A DNA stretch of 64,000 nucleotides from Ralstonia pickettii (GTDB taxonomy: Bacteria > Pseudomonadota > Gammaproteobacteria > Burkholderiales > Burkholderiaceae), in assembly GCF_030582395.1 (NCBI RefSeq), contig NZ_CP104381.1:868001-932000 (forward strand), in the 5' to 3' direction. A model generated the notes under the pieces. It was not told where the DNA came from. It ran no database searches and saw only the letters and a list, made by a program, of their open reading frames with translations. Made by a program: the position numbers and the translations under genes. Within the stretch, counting starts at the first letter, position 1. Each line of letters opens with the position of its first letter. Of this stretch, positions 63,824-64,000 are shown piece after piece.

Positions 63824-64000
63824 TTAATGGTGCTTGCTGCGGTTGCGCTTGCTGCGATAGGTATCCATGACCACGGCTGCGACGATGACCGCGCCCGTGA
63901 TGATGCGTTTGGTGGGCTCGGAGGCGCCAATCTGCGCAAGGCCCGATTCGAGCACCGAGATGATCAGCACGCCGAACAGCGTGCGCACGACCGACCCCCG
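63824..64000 (-). CDS. rbsC: ribose ABC transporter permease RbsC, C-terminal end
   Basis: Last 58 residues of a gene that begins beyond the window. Reads VVRTLFGVLIISVLESGLAQ and then ITGAVIVAAVVMDTYRSK, the final helices and basic tail of RbsC-type permeases (the E. coli pattern GSVFRTLIGALIIGVLNNGL is similar). Stop TAA at 63824-63826, 18 bp before rbsR. With rbsB and rbsA outside, it imports ribose across the inner membrane. Confidence 0.9.
   Translation of the reverse strand, partial: RGSVVRTLFGVLIISVLESGLAQIGASEPTKRIITGAVIVAAVVMDTYRSKRNRSKHH

Overview
The window is ordinary chromosome of a high-GC beta-proteobacterium, most likely Ralstonia (R. pickettii group) or a close Burkholderiaceae relative. 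This is inferred from gene content and protein wording: an intracellular PhaZ with its active-site cysteine at residue 183 as in Cupriavidus/Ralstonia, a lone soluble RsxB next to nth, a DUF1841 protein behind two small cytochromes c, a COG4389 membrane protein, and a beta-proteobacterial ParE/ParC pair. No phage, insertion sequence, plasmid function or CRISPR array was seen. One tRNA gene, tRNA-Arg(CCT), is present.

Layout. 0-2 kb: end of egtD and an EgtB/SenA-like protein (thiohistidine/selenoneine family) that has lost two of three expected iron-ligand histidines. 2-7 kb: rhlE with a long leader, a divergent small membrane protein, tRNA-Arg, a small unknown gene, a solute-binding protein. 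7-15.6 kb: uup, then parE - lytic transglycosylase - parC, then a two-gene chromate transporter. 15.6-22.7 kb: proY-like permease with a HutC-type palindrome upstream, an MHS-family MFS transporter, an MsbA-like ABC exporter, a ten-copy 42-bp tandem repeat, and lactate permease lctP. 22.9-30 kb: a PlpD-type patatin autotransporter and an RND adaptor/pump pair. 29.8-32.7 kb: an alpha/beta hydrolase with a Cys nucleophile overlapping a MASE1-PAS membrane sensor, and a GST.

32.7-37.8 kb: a probable MocR regulon. A GntR/aminotransferase regulator is divergent from alaX-eamA-ridA and a PLP aminotransferase, with three CTGTACAG-type boxes in the shared promoter region. 37.9-43.4 kb: htpG, a deoxyinosine glycosylase, DUF1993, a TPR protein, a spermidine-synthase-like methyltransferase fold, an NTF2-like protein. 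43.5-47.9 kb: moxR-GNAT-VWA operon, two small cytochromes c, DUF1841. 48-55.7 kb: EamA transporter, S10-like carboxypeptidase lipoprotein, an AT-rich gap, nitroreductase, nth-rsxB, a TetR regulator, phaZ. 55.9-64 kb: tyrB, uvrB, COG4389 membrane protein, and a ribose locus (rbsK, rbsR, end of rbsC) cut by the window edge.

No clearly new multi-gene system is proven here. The best candidates for a second look are the 42-bp minisatellite, the degenerate EgtB/SenA homologue, the MocR-box locus, the MASE1-PAS/Cys-hydrolase pair and the 46 percent GC gap at 50.8-51.4 kb.
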